Shown here one piece after another: positions 5,463 through 14,594 of a stretch of 23,835 nucleotides of DNA. Below the pieces are notes generated by a model. That model saw only the letters and a program-made list of their open reading frames with translations, did no database searches and was not told where the DNA came from. The stretch is from a virus: positions 1-23,835 of the IMG/VR virus record IMGVR_UViG_3300042691_001939. The stretch is one strand, 5' to 3'. Every line of letters begins with the position of its first letter. Within the stretch, counting starts at the first letter, position 1. Position numbers and translations under genes: made by a program.

Positions 5463-7333
5463 TGCGGGGCCTCCTCAGGCTGCGTCTGCTTGATTCCGAA
5501 GAACTCTTCAAGGAAGTAGATCCTAGCAAGCGTCTCGTCTTTCTGGGGCGCCCGCTTATCCTGCGCCCTAGTAGCGACCAAGCCATCCAGCATAGAGTTC
5601 ATCTGATCTACAATAGTCCTTACTCGCATATCAGGAAAGTTTCTTGCGAAGTATCCTTCTGCCGTAGTATCAGGATCACCGATCTTTGTTTGCAAAGTTC
5701 GCATAATAGCAGGTGCCGCATGCCTTGCAGTATCGTGGTACCTATCGGCTACACGAGTAGCTTGTGCAGGATCTGCTGCTCGCAGCGACTCGAAATTTTG
5801 AACAAAGTTAGTAGTCAATGGCCCTTTGATAAACAATTCTAGTTCTCGCGGACTCAACGAAGGTCCACGGACATCCATGGCATCCGTAGCTGCAACGAAC
5901 TGAATACCCCAGAAGTTAGCATCCCCCATATACTTAGAAAGTTCTGGATTCTGGTTTGTGAAAATTTTAAGAGAATTCTCTCGCCCTATTATTGCTTCAG
6001 GCTCTGACAGGCTACGCAAATCTCCTTTATTCTTGAATGTGCCTTCCGTAACTCTATTCAAAGTAGTTGTAAGGGCGGCTCCTGTTTGATCCGACAAAGA
6101 CTGAGCCGCTGGGCTCTGTCCCATTAAGAAATTCTGCAATGCATACCCAAGAATTGTATCCCCATAAACCTGCCTAAGTCTCAGCAGATCGCCTCCTGTT
6201 TGTAGCGCATCAAGACCCATTTGGTCTTTACCAAACTTCAATGTGTCGCTAACAGCTTTAATTGCTGAGTAATCTCCTGTAAGCAACTCATTAACTTCTT
6301 TTAGCCTATCTTCCAGATAAGTCCTTGCCCTATCTGCTGTCGCTTGTCCTCGCCCAGTTGTAGCAGGTATTGAATTTATCTTTTGCAAAATTTGACTTCT
6401 TACCGCAGCAACTCTGAGTCCCAGATTTTGTCTAAATTCAGGAGAACTCATTTGTTGCGGAGTCACTCTTCCGTTAGCCATAGGTTCCAGAAGTTCGTAA
6501 TAAAGAGCATTTCCAACAACACCGTCAACTAGTTTGGGAATTGTTGACATATGTTCGACTTCTAACTTTTCTAGATTTTGATTCTGTTGGGCTATATCGG
6601 CAGAGGTCATTGCAGCATTTGCAGTGGCAATACTCGCCTTCAACGACATAATCGATCTTTCTTCCTCTCTTGCTTGCCTCGCCCTTTGCTCATCAGTGAG
6701 CATTCCAATTACCCTCTGTCTTACGAGGTATCCTTCAGATAGTTCTTCATTAGTCATAGTGAAGGGATCTTTTGTAATCGCAACAAGACCCCCCGAATCC
6801 TTCTGAGCTTTTTCAAATCTTTTGATAAGCTCCCCTCTTGCATTGGATTCGCTCTGTGCTTGCCTTGCAGCGGATTCTTCTGCGGCAGTCCAGAACTGGA
6901 GAGTAGCATCGTAGTCACTGAGAACTTCTCGTGCTACTTGGCGATATACATTAGCGAATAGAGGGCTTGCTCCTGCCTTCTCTCTCGTCAATTTTTCTGC
7001 AAGAACGCTTGTGCGTATCCTTGTTCCCGGGCCGCCCTGAGCATAGACTTGTTTAGCCCTCTCAATCGCATCCCTGAACTCCTGAGTATCGGAAGGCTGT
7101 GCCTCTTGCGTTGAGGCAATTTTCATACCAATCTCTTGGTTGACTGCTGCGTCGAGTTCGCCTCTGAACTCCCTGCCTTTGAAAGCAGAAGTAAGTTCTA
7201 TCCCTTGCTCAAGTCCACTACCTGCCGCTCTCAGCAGGCCCTCTGCTGATCTATCTTGTGCACCTTCCTGCGGTCTAATAAAATTAGGAGTCTCGTAGGT
7301 TCCAGTTGCATTTGCTCCGAACTCAGCCATCAT
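5459..7333 (-). CDS. Internal virion (ejection) protein, 624 aa
   Basis: The 624-aa product is long, soluble and predicted helical, with many Ala, Gln, Glu and Arg residues (for example EEERSIMSLKASIATANAAM) and no membrane segment or enzyme motif that I can see. Size, composition and its place after the 1542-aa protein and before the endolysin match the internal core or ejection proteins of T7-like podoviruses (T7 gp15 position), which leave the head with the DNA and help cross the cell envelope. ATG overlaps the previous TGA (ATGA), and GGAGAAG precedes it. An alternative second ATG is 3 bases later. The specific gp15 equivalence is inference. Confidence 0.7.
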   Translation of the reverse strand: MMAEFGANATGTYETPNFIRPQEGAQDRSAEGLLRAAGSGLEQGIELTSAFKGREFRGELDAAVNQEIGMKIASTQEAQPSDTQEFRDAIERAKQVYAQGGPGTRIRTSVLAEKLTREKAGASPLFANVYRQVAREVLSDYDATLQFWTAAEESAARQAQSESNARGELIKRFEKAQKDSGGLVAITKDPFTMTNEELSEGYLVRQRVIGMLTDEQRARQAREEERSIMSLKASIATANAAMTSADIAQQNQNLEKLEVEHMSTIPKLVDGVVGNALYYELLEPMANGRVTPQQMSSPEFRQNLGLRVAAVRSQILQKINSIPATTGRGQATADRARTYLEDRLKEVNELLTGDYSAIKAVSDTLKFGKDQMGLDALQTGGDLLRLRQVYGDTILGYALQNFLMGQSPAAQSLSDQTGAALTTTLNRVTEGTFKNKGDLRSLSEPEAIIGRENSLKIFTNQNPELSKYMGDANFWGIQFVAATDAMDVRGPSLSPRELELFIKGPLTTNFVQNFESLRAADPAQATRVADRYHDTARHAAPAIMRTLQTKIGDPDTTAEGYFARNFPDMRVRTIVDQMNSMLDGLVATRAQDKRAPQKDETLARIYFLEEFFGIKQTQPEEAPQ

Positions 7334-10300
7334 TCTTCTCCAGTTTGTTGAAATCTCAGCGATTCTTGATTCTTATAGAGGAAGCCCTCTACATCGCTTC
7401 TCTTCGCATAATTAACCAATTGGATAATTTCCATACGGTCTTCCCAAGAAGCTATGCCTCCATATAGTATAGAGGCAATTTCCATCCGACCTTTTGCTTT
7501 ATCCATATCACCATCTCTGCGAGCCATCTCACCTTCCATTTGGAGTTTAGAGATCATGTTTGCGACTTCTTGAATACGTTTCTTTCGCGATTCCTTGCTT
7601 TCAATTGCATCCCATTTCTTCCACTCAAGATTGCTGCGGATACCCATAGCAGTAAGGAATGCGCTGTATCCTGAATCGTATTCGATAGGAAGTCCTTTAT
7701 TGTCTCGTAGTACTCCGTACTGTGTCAGATAATATGCTTTATTCGCGTTGGACATAGAACGGACGATATTTCCAAGCTCCGTCATGGTTATCTCTGTTGC
7801 TTCAGAGATTGCTTCAGGACTTACGCTCATCAAGTTCTCATTGAATGCAATTGCGTACCATAGCGTTCCTGCATTAGAGAAAGCATCACTAATCTTAGTA
7901 ATAGAGTTAAGGGCGATACCGCCAGAAAGACCAATAGGAGAGTTATCTCCATAGAGATCCTTGATAAACTCTCCTACGAAGTTACCAGAACCGAAGGTAG
8001 AACCCGCTGCTGTCTCTGATCCAGTCATCTTCCCGATGGCTACATCCAAGAGGCCCAGCATAGTTTTCTCGTAGACTTCCTCTGTTGGCTTCTCTCCTGT
8101 TGCTGCTTCGTATCCCGGTAGCAGAACACCCTTAGCTGCTTCCGGCCCGAGAGGCACACCGTAGGCTCCGTAAAGCATCATATGGCCGATTATGAATCGC
8201 CAGCGTTCTGCTTCAGTGAACTCCTTGTTCATTCCAAGGAATACTTCCATGTACTTGAATGGATACTGGAAGAACTGCAAAGGAAGCTGAGTGAACTGGT
8301 TACGCTGCCACCATGTCTCCATACCGGACATCATGTTAAGCGTGTACTTGTTGGCAGTCTTCTGGATAAACTGGAAGTACTCTCCTGATCCTTCAGCGAA
8401 CTTACCCGCAGCTACAGCATCCTGAGCTTCACGGCGAGCAATACCAAAAGCAGTAATACGGCCAATGCGTTCACCCTCGTACAGCGGCATCCGCAGTTTA
8501 TCTCGGATGCTTTCCCATGCAGTATTAGCTCGCCCTCCGTCGCTTACAGCGCCAGCCCTATCAAGGGTAGCGTCAGTCCTTCCGACAAGGTGCATACCAG
8601 AGCGACGATAATCCTCTACCAGCTTAGTAAACTCGCCCTTCTTGAATCCAAAGAACTTGGATTGAGCAAGTCGCTTATCCAGCACAGCAATCATCTTAGG
8701 ATTGTAATCAGCAGCCGCTGCTGCCCGGATCAAGCCGTAGTCCTTAATAGCACCTGCCCCATGGATAGGATGCAGGATCGTAGCAGTCAAGGCAGCAGAT
8801 CCCTGAACTGCAAGCTGGCCTACGTTGAAGAAGCCGAGAGCAAGATCGTATGCAAGAGTACGAAGACCCCGAACAGCCGAAGTCTCAGTAACGATCTTAC
8901 CCGTACGGAAAGATTCGGGTACATCCTTATCGCCAAGAGAAGCAGCCAGCTTTTGGGCAAGTCTCGACTTAGCCTGCGAGATAAAGATATCTGATGCTCC
9001 CGGCTGCAAAAGAACGCGCTTAACGTACATTCTCTGGGACTCAGAGATATTCCTGAGCTTATTCATCTCAGGAGTATTCGGACCCTTCCATTCCCCATAA
9101 CGCAGAAGTTCATCTGAACTCGGGAAGACAACACCCGGAACTTCGTAGTTCTTTCCAAAAGTAGCAGCCCACTCTCCGACTTCTCGGATTGCGAAGTTCC
9201 GATAGGAGTTTGTATGCACCATACTGCCGATCTGGTTAGATAGGGCTACATATGGATCAACAAGAGGCGCTGGTGAACCATCTTGAAGAAGATGCTGCCC
9301 CCTCTCGGAGTAATACAGTTTACCACCGCGCTGATACGTCTTCAGGCGCTCCCAGTTTGGAGCATTGAACCCTGACATCATTTCGCGGTCATAGACAACC
9401 TCAAGCGGATTATTCAAATCCAATTTGCCTGTGGAAGCCATCTCTTCGATATCCTTTATCGAATACCCTAACTCCTGCAAACGAGTTTCGGCTGCTGCTG
9501 TAATCACAGCCCTATCTCGCTTCTTCAAAGCGCCTCGCTCTACACGAGCCAAGTCTGAGAGATAAGAGTTGTACGTAGCAACAGCTTGGTTCATCTCATC
9601 TACGTATTTTGCTGCATCTTCTTTAGTGCGGAATACGCCATGAGTCAATGGATTTCGAGCTACGTCCTTTCCGTTTATTTTCTGAACTGCACGCTGCTTT
9701 ACAAACCAGACATCAGAATAATTACGAGTACCTCCCTCGGTATACCCTAGTACATTGCGCTGAAGACCTCCCGTATAAGAGGTTTTCTTATCAGCCAGTA
9801 CATGCGAGAATCGCACTCCATCGTACTCAGCCTGTCCATAGGTTTCGATAATATCGAAATTCTTGAGATCATCATCTGATATTTCAGCACGCAGTACTAC
9901 TCTACCATCAGGTAGAAGCACAGAGAAGTCATCTGCAATGTTAGGAGAAACCTTCTTTCCGATAAGAGTACCAAAGGCATGATTTTTAAGCCGCCAAGTC
10001 TCTGCTCCTTCAGCAAGCATCTTGCTTCGCTCTACTTCATTACCAAGGACATATGCGAGATCGGATACAGCCTTATAAGAATAATAAGCGGTTGCTTCCT
10101 CTTTAGTTACGTTCCTTCCGTACTTAGTCATGTACAGGCGATCAAGTTCGCCGTAGTCGAACCACTTTCCTGTAGCTTCGGGATCAAGTCTCGACGGTTG
10201 CAACTTCCCGTAGTCGATAATTTCAGCAAGAGTTTTCTTTTGTTTACGAGAGAGTTTCTCAATAGGCGTCAGCATGTTCTCGACAACTGCGCCGAGCTTT

Positions 10301-11958
10301 GCTTTCTCTAGAGACGAAGACACAGCTTCGCGAGTAGTCCGATATATAGAAGTTACAGCAGGAGACCAGAAGTACCTACCAAAATCGGATTCATTGCCTA
10401 CAGCGCCCCTACGCCACATCTTGGCGAACCAGCCTGCCTTAACTTCGTTGCCAGCAACAAGTTCTGCTGCATCTTCTCCACGAAGCCAGCCTGCTTCATC
10501 TACACTTCGAGTTGCTTTAAGGAAATATCCATCCAATCCAAGATCAGAACCCTTGACAACTTCGTAGACTCCGAGAGCCCGTTCATTTGCTTTCTCAGCA
10601 GCTTTGAGGCTAGCGTAGCCTCTTCCTTTATTGTTGCCTACAAGGACTTCTACTTGAGTATCCCCTGCACCTTGTACAAACTTAGAACTTATCAGCCTCT
10701 TCCCGTACTCTCCTTCAAAGTTCCTAAGAACCTTTTCTACAGGTTTGCCAGTCAAGTTATCAATTCGGTTGACAATAACTCTGTCATTCAGAGCAGCATC
10801 AGCAAGAGCGTATGTCTTATTAATTTCAGATTGTACTTCAGGAACAATACTCAGATCATTAGGCACCAGACTCAGCATGTACCCAGTAGATTTTGAGCCA
10901 GTGCCTGCTGATTGTACTGCCTCACTAGCAGCGAGACGAGCCGCAGCCTTGCCACCAGCAACTCGCGATATAGTCTTGGGAATTGCTTTCAGGGCTGCGC
11001 CAGTCCCTAGTGCATCTAGGATACCGAAAGTATTCTGTACCCATTCGTCTCCAAAGAAAGCATCAATTTTTGACTCTGGATCCCAAACTTGCGGGAGAAT
11101 GCTAGGGATCTTTTCTCCGTTTACTATAATTTCTTTTTTGCTTGTAATGCGAATTGCGTTAGGATTCTCTGTTTGGGAAGTAAACAGAGATTCCGTCATG
11201 GCAGAAATGAGTGCTACAGGATTGTCAGCAAACTGCTTTTCTAGTTTAGCTTTCCACTCCTGTACAGCAGCATTGACCTCATTCAGATCCGCACTCTGGA
11301 ATTTTTTCCATGTCTCTTCCGACTCTCTTAGTGATTCAGTACCCGGAAGGATTGTATCCTTAGCTACAGCAGCTATCCCTTCTCCTTCCGATTTCTTTGC
11401 GGCATACCAGAAAGGAATAAACAATTGGAGGAACTGCCATGCATACGCACCAGTTGCTTTAATATTTTTAATTGCTTGGTCAGTATCCTCATCCCCAACA
11501 AATTGTGGAAGTTTAGCAAAGGCTTCCGTAAAAGCATTATTCAAAGCAAGGGCGAGAGCATTGTCTTTAACATCTTGGTCTGTTACTGGGTACTCAGGGG
11601 TATCCGTCATTTTAAGAGCAGCACCTGCTTCAGCGGCTGCTACTTCAGTAGCCATTTCAAAAGGGATCGTAGGCACTTCCCTAGTTATCAGGGCCTCTGC
11701 AAAAGGAACATCCCCTGCATCAATAGCATTAGAGAGCATCTCTTTGCGGCTCTCCACCGTTGCTTGCAACTCCCTGAGATACAATTCCTGACGCATTTGA
11801 CGCTCTTCGCCCATTTTTAGGCGATAAGCCTGCATCTTTATCACATCCTCATGCAGCGCCTGATTAGCTAGACTGTACTGCGGAAGATACGCACTGACCA
11901 CATCATCAGAGACAGGATCAGGTCGCGGATCAGGAATGATCGGAGTAAATTCATCCAT
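7330..11958 (-). CDS. Very large internal virion protein, 1542 aa
   Basis: This is the largest gene of the window. Its position between the small gp14-like protein and the 624-aa protein corresponds to the T7 gp15/gp16 ejection proteins, which enter the cell before DNA. The N-terminal 120 residues are acidic and helical. Hydrophobic stretches include AYAWQFLQLFIPFWYAA near residue 175, a glycine/alanine-rich NVGQLAVQGSAALTATIL past the middle, and FIIGHMMLYGAYGVPLG near 1265. The C-terminal 150 residues are charged and helical. I cannot find the lytic transglycosylase motif that T7 gp16 carries. Start ATG follows the previous stop as TAATAATG with no clear ribosome site, so translation is probably coupled. 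Its exact biochemical function is unknown. Confidence 0.72.
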   Translation of the reverse strand: MDEFTPIIPDPRPDPVSDDVVSAYLPQYSLANQALHEDVIKMQAYRLKMGEERQMRQELYLRELQATVESRKEMLSNAIDAGDVPFAEALITREVPTIPFEMATEVAAAEAGAALKMTDTPEYPVTDQDVKDNALALALNNAFTEAFAKLPQFVGDEDTDQAIKNIKATGAYAWQFLQLFIPFWYAAKKSEGEGIAAVAKDTILPGTESLRESEETWKKFQSADLNEVNAAVQEWKAKLEKQFADNPVALISAMTESLFTSQTENPNAIRITSKKEIIVNGEKIPSILPQVWDPESKIDAFFGDEWVQNTFGILDALGTGAALKAIPKTISRVAGGKAAARLAASEAVQSAGTGSKSTGYMLSLVPNDLSIVPEVQSEINKTYALADAALNDRVIVNRIDNLTGKPVEKVLRNFEGEYGKRLISSKFVQGAGDTQVEVLVGNNKGRGYASLKAAEKANERALGVYEVVKGSDLGLDGYFLKATRSVDEAGWLRGEDAAELVAGNEVKAGWFAKMWRRGAVGNESDFGRYFWSPAVTSIYRTTREAVSSSLEKAKLGAVVENMLTPIEKLSRKQKKTLAEIIDYGKLQPSRLDPEATGKWFDYGELDRLYMTKYGRNVTKEEATAYYSYKAVSDLAYVLGNEVERSKMLAEGAETWRLKNHAFGTLIGKKVSPNIADDFSVLLPDGRVVLRAEISDDDLKNFDIIETYGQAEYDGVRFSHVLADKKTSYTGGLQRNVLGYTEGGTRNYSDVWFVKQRAVQKINGKDVARNPLTHGVFRTKEDAAKYVDEMNQAVATYNSYLSDLARVERGALKKRDRAVITAAAETRLQELGYSIKDIEEMASTGKLDLNNPLEVVYDREMMSGFNAPNWERLKTYQRGGKLYYSERGQHLLQDGSPAPLVDPYVALSNQIGSMVHTNSYRNFAIREVGEWAATFGKNYEVPGVVFPSSDELLRYGEWKGPNTPEMNKLRNISESQRMYVKRVLLQPGASDIFISQAKSRLAQKLAASLGDKDVPESFRTGKIVTETSAVRGLRTLAYDLALGFFNVGQLAVQGSAALTATILHPIHGAGAIKDYGLIRAAAAADYNPKMIAVLDKRLAQSKFFGFKKGEFTKLVEDYRRSGMHLVGRTDATLDRAGAVSDGGRANTAWESIRDKLRMPLYEGERIGRITAFGIARREAQDAVAAGKFAEGSGEYFQFIQKTANKYTLNMMSGMETWWQRNQFTQLPLQFFQYPFKYMEVFLGMNKEFTEAERWRFIIGHMMLYGAYGVPLGPEAAKGVLLPGYEAATGEKPTEEVYEKTMLGLLDVAIGKMTGSETAAGSTFGSGNFVGEFIKDLYGDNSPIGLSGGIALNSITKISDAFSNAGTLWYAIAFNENLMSVSPEAISEATEITMTELGNIVRSMSNANKAYYLTQYGVLRDNKGLPIEYDSGYSAFLTAMGIRSNLEWKKWDAIESKESRKKRIQEVANMISKLQMEGEMARRDGDMDKAKGRMEIASILYGGIASWEDRMEIIQLVNYAKRSDVEGFLYKNQESLRFQQTGEE

Positions 11959-11960
11959 TA

Positions 11961-12410
11961 TTATTGACCGGGAGTTTGGTTAAAGATTCCTTGGCTAAAG
12001 AAGCTAGTCCCTTTAGCAAATATATCGCTGGCTGCTCCAAACGCCCCAGCCCTAGATTGGGCATTCGCTGCGGACTGGTTGAATTGAGAAATGTTCCTAG
12101 CTCCCTGAGCTTGCATGCCTTGCTGGCCTATTGCACTTCCTGCCATAGTCTGGATGCTGCCCATAGCTCCCGCAGCACCCGAGCCACGGGCTCCTGTATT
12201 CTGTGCAGAAGCTGCCACCATTGCAGAACGAATCCTTGCCTCACGCAGAGTCTGAATAGCTGCTTTACGATTCTGCTCTTGCTGAATCGCTTGCTCTACT
12301 CGCATAGCCTTCTTCTGCTCCCTTGCAGCATCTTTCTGCTGCATAGCGGATGCTACACCAGAACCCACAGACCCAATAAAAGAACCAATAGCCAGAGCTT
12401 CCAATCCCAT
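11961..12410 (-). CDS. Small internal virion protein, T7 gp14-like, 149 aa
   Basis: From ATG 12410 the 149-aa product begins with a glycine-rich hydrophobic segment (LEALAIGSFIGSVGSGVASA). A helical Gln/Arg/Lys-rich region follows (EQKKAMRVEQAIQQEQ), then a Gly/Ala/Gln-rich, low-complexity C-terminal half. This composition and the place just before the giant ejection protein match the small core proteins (gp14 type) that embed in the outer membrane during ejection. The ATG at 12410 lies 1 base past the previous TAA with GAGG 9 bases upstream. An ATG at 12446 would lengthen it by 12 residues but lies inside the gene before. Confidence 0.72.
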   Translation of the reverse strand: MGLEALAIGSFIGSVGSGVASAMQQKDAAREQKKAMRVEQAIQQEQNRKAAIQTLREARIRSAMVAASAQNTGARGSGAAGAMGSIQTMAGSAIGQQGMQAQGARNISQFNQSAANAQSRAGAFGAASDIFAKGTSFFSQGIFNQTPGQ

Positions 12411-12411
12411 T

Positions 12412-12702
12412 TTAATGTACCTCAAATTTAAACAAGGGGAATTCATTCCCGTCGATAGTGAACAAAGTTTTATCCGTTCCGTAGAAACCCATCATTGCTA
12501 GGAACTTCTCTTGCTTATCATCCATACGCGGAGCGTACAGAGGCTCTCGCAACTGCATCTGAATATTGCATACGGAACTCATCAAGTACTTACAGATCGT
12601 ATGGCTCCACTTCTTTACAGTGCAGTGCAGGACTACTTCTCCGCTAAGTACACGATCTCCCACAATGCGGTAATACAGATTCTCATCCAGTACCGTCATC
12701 AT
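12412..12702 (-). CDS. Hypothetical virion-block protein, about 96 aa
   Basis: The frame can start at 12702 (ATGATGA overlap with the previous stop), at 12717 or at 12750; I choose 12702 for its junction, with TGGAAC about 8 bases upstream. The product (MMTVLDENLYYRIVG...) has aromatic and charged residues and ends GNEFPLFKFEVH. Cysteines are scattered, and no motif or membrane span is seen. Sitting between the tail-protein C-terminal domain gene and the internal virion genes, it may be a small tail or assembly component, but I recognise no family. Confidence 0.65.
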   Translation of the reverse strand: MMTVLDENLYYRIVGDRVLSGEVVLHCTVKKWSHTICKYLMSSVCNIQMQLREPLYAPRMDDKQEKFLAMMGFYGTDKTLFTIDGNEFPLFKFEVH

Positions 12703-12986
12703 GGTTCGCTGTTCCATCCTAGTTCCATACTCCAGCCGAGAAGCTGACAATCTTTTCCGGGCTCAGTTCTGAACTTCAGAGATAGTGCCCTCCCTTTCCC
12801 TCGGATCTTGTTTCGGGTAGTGATAACAGAGTAGCCGTAACTTACTGTTGCAGTCTCTTCCAATGCGAAATACGGCTGTCTGAAACGATATGCTTGGAAC
12901 TCTTGTCCCCAACGTCCTGCATCATCGCTATCAGTCCACTCCCAGCGAGCTTGGACTAGGCATCCTGATTCGTTAGTAATTGGCAT
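12699..12986 (-). CDS. Detached C-terminal domain of a tail tubular B / stabilization-type protein, 95 aa
   Basis: The 95 aa read like the C-terminal domain of the podovirus tail tubular B/stabilization family: SGCLVQARWEWTDSDDAGRWG, then QAYRFRQPYF, then VITTRNKIRGKGRALSLKF, then EPGKDCQLLGWSMEL. In the relatives I remember this is fused to the end of one long tail-tube protein. Here it is its own gene, two genes after that protein. It starts with ATG overlapping the previous TAA (TAATG) and has only a weak ribosome site, so it is probably coupled to the LamG gene before it. It likely still docks in the tail tube as a separate subunit; that is inference. Confidence 0.75.
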   Translation of the reverse strand: MPITNESGCLVQARWEWTDSDDAGRWGQEFQAYRFRQPYFALEETATVSYGYSVITTRNKIRGKGRALSLKFRTEPGKDCQLLGWSMELGWNSEP

Positions 12987-14593
12987 TATATTTTACCCGG
13001 CAGGCCCCTATTATAATATGAACTAGTTGGCGGCAAAAAAGATGTTTGAGAGTATGCCGCAGTATGCAACATAAATCTAAATTCGTCAATATGACCCAAA
13101 TACACTCCTGTCCCGTTAGGAGCTAAAGAACTTCCACCTAGTGTAAATATATTCCTACTTTCAGAACCTATTGATGCAGTAACAGTAGAATTACCAATTA
13201 AATTTCCATTTATATACGCGGATACAATATTTAATGAATTGCATTCTATAGCAATATGTGTCCAAGTGTTTACAGAAATAGCAATAGTCGAACTCAGTAT
13301 TGGAGAATTATCTCCCCATTTAAATACAATTTTTCCATCATCAGTTCCATGGATTGCCAGAGATTCTATAGCTGTATCCGAGGAAAATTGTCTTCCTCTT
13401 GAATCAAAAATATAGCTTTTAGCTGATAATGTACTATCAGGATTTAACCAAAAATCAATAGTAAAACGGGATCTTCCAAGGACTGTCATTCTTGATTCAG
13501 ATGTTCTAAAAAAACCTCCAGAACATTTTAAAGAACTTGTTCCGAATTTATATTTAATATCTGATATGGCAGCGGAACCTAATGCAGAAATTGAAAAATA
13601 ATTAAAATTTCCATTGTAAAAACTTTTCCCGAACATTGTGTTATTAATTGTAGTCGGAGCGGATAACGTATTATCGAAATGATAAAGTATTCTCCATTTG
13701 TCTATTAGACGAATTGGAGGAGAAAAAGACAGAGTGTCCCCGTATACTACTTCATCCATTGTTATTCTGATGGAATCAATTATGCCGGAGGATGCTCCTA
13801 TCTTGTCTGCGTAATTGTATTCCTCTGGAGGATTAGTAAGATATGTATAGAATACTTGTAATGCTTGTGGAATACTCACTGAAGCTGAAAATTCATGGTC
13901 AGCTCTTAAAATTCTTTTTCCGTCTACAAAAAATGACCAAACATGCTTATTTCTTTCTAATACAATATGTCTCCATGTATTATCATAGATATTAAGCGTT
14001 GTTTCTACAAATGTCCATGAAATACTGGCCGTCTCCCCGAAATTATTTCCACCTTTTGAGGTACTTAAATAGAAATAAGGCGGTGTCGGTAGTTCGGGAT
14101 TCGCGTTTATCCAACCTAAAGCTATAGGGCAATAACTATTATTTCCTGAAAAGCCGAGAAGTCCTCCATGCTTAGGGCCGGGTTGAGCTGTATATCCAGC
14201 TTCTTCTAGTTTTACCCACATTTCTATTGTTACAATAGGAGGTAATTTACTTTGATAATTATATCCAGAATTTCCTATACCTTGAAGATAACTTCTAAAA
14301 TCACTTGATTTTGTTCTTTTAAATTGTATATATGGCTCATTTACTCCAGTCAACGAGCTAATTTCAAAAACACTATAGAAATTTGTTTCTATATCTTCAG
14401 GTATATTTTGGTCGAATGTAACAGGATAGCGAAATTCATTTGAATATACTAAAACTCCTATCCAAGATTGCATTATAGAAACAGAATCTGTTAAACTCAT
14501 AACAGAGTCACCAGCAATAAATTTTTCCGTTTTCCCGAAATGAATAGTAAGATACGGAGAATACTTATAACGAGAAGAACCTATATATGGCAT
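12986..14593 (-). CDS. LamG-domain tail protein with two lectin-like domains, 535 aa
   Basis: Residues 12-31 (SPYLTIHFGKTEKFIAGDSV) match the linker segment of tail tubular B-type proteins. After that come two LamG/concanavalin-like jelly-roll domains. The first, roughly 85-290, includes VTIEMWVKLEE, NTWRHIVLERN, FFVDGKRI and IDSIRITMDE. The second, roughly 325-525, includes FTIDFWLNPD, NTWTHIAIECN, AYINGNLIG and HIDEFRF. Such domains bind glycans and are common in phage host-recognition proteins. The gene is visibly AT-rich, unlike its neighbours. Its ATG follows the previous TAA by one base, and I see no Shine-Dalgarno site. It is probably a receptor-binding or tail-decoration protein; the ligand is unknown. 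Confidence 0.78.
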   Translation of the reverse strand: MPYIGSSRYKYSPYLTIHFGKTEKFIAGDSVMSLTDSVSIMQSWIGVLVYSNEFRYPVTFDQNIPEDIETNFYSVFEISSLTGVNEPYIQFKRTKSSDFRSYLQGIGNSGYNYQSKLPPIVTIEMWVKLEEAGYTAQPGPKHGGLLGFSGNNSYCPIALGWINANPELPTPPYFYLSTSKGGNNFGETASISWTFVETTLNIYDNTWRHIVLERNKHVWSFFVDGKRILRADHEFSASVSIPQALQVFYTYLTNPPEEYNYADKIGASSGIIDSIRITMDEVVYGDTLSFSPPIRLIDKWRILYHFDNTLSAPTTINNTMFGKSFYNGNFNYFSISALGSAAISDIKYKFGTSSLKCSGGFFRTSESRMTVLGRSRFTIDFWLNPDSTLSAKSYIFDSRGRQFSSDTAIESLAIHGTDDGKIVFKWGDNSPILSSTIAISVNTWTHIAIECNSLNIVSAYINGNLIGNSTVTASIGSESRNIFTLGGSSLAPNGTGVYLGHIDEFRFMLHTAAYSQTSFLPPTSSYYNRGLPGKI

Positions 14594-14594
14594 A

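Noticed and set aside
9902-9917. Short inverted repeat TCTACC-ATCA-GGTAGA
   Set aside because: A 6-bp stem in coding sequence with no U-run or other context; expected by chance in a window of this size.
10745-11791. 348-codon open frame on the plus strand opposite the 1542-aa gene
   Set aside because: It lies wholly antisense to a well-supported gene. Its protein is a Ser/Ala/Arg-rich mirror of the other strand's codon bias with no motif, and there is no neighbouring plus-strand operon here.
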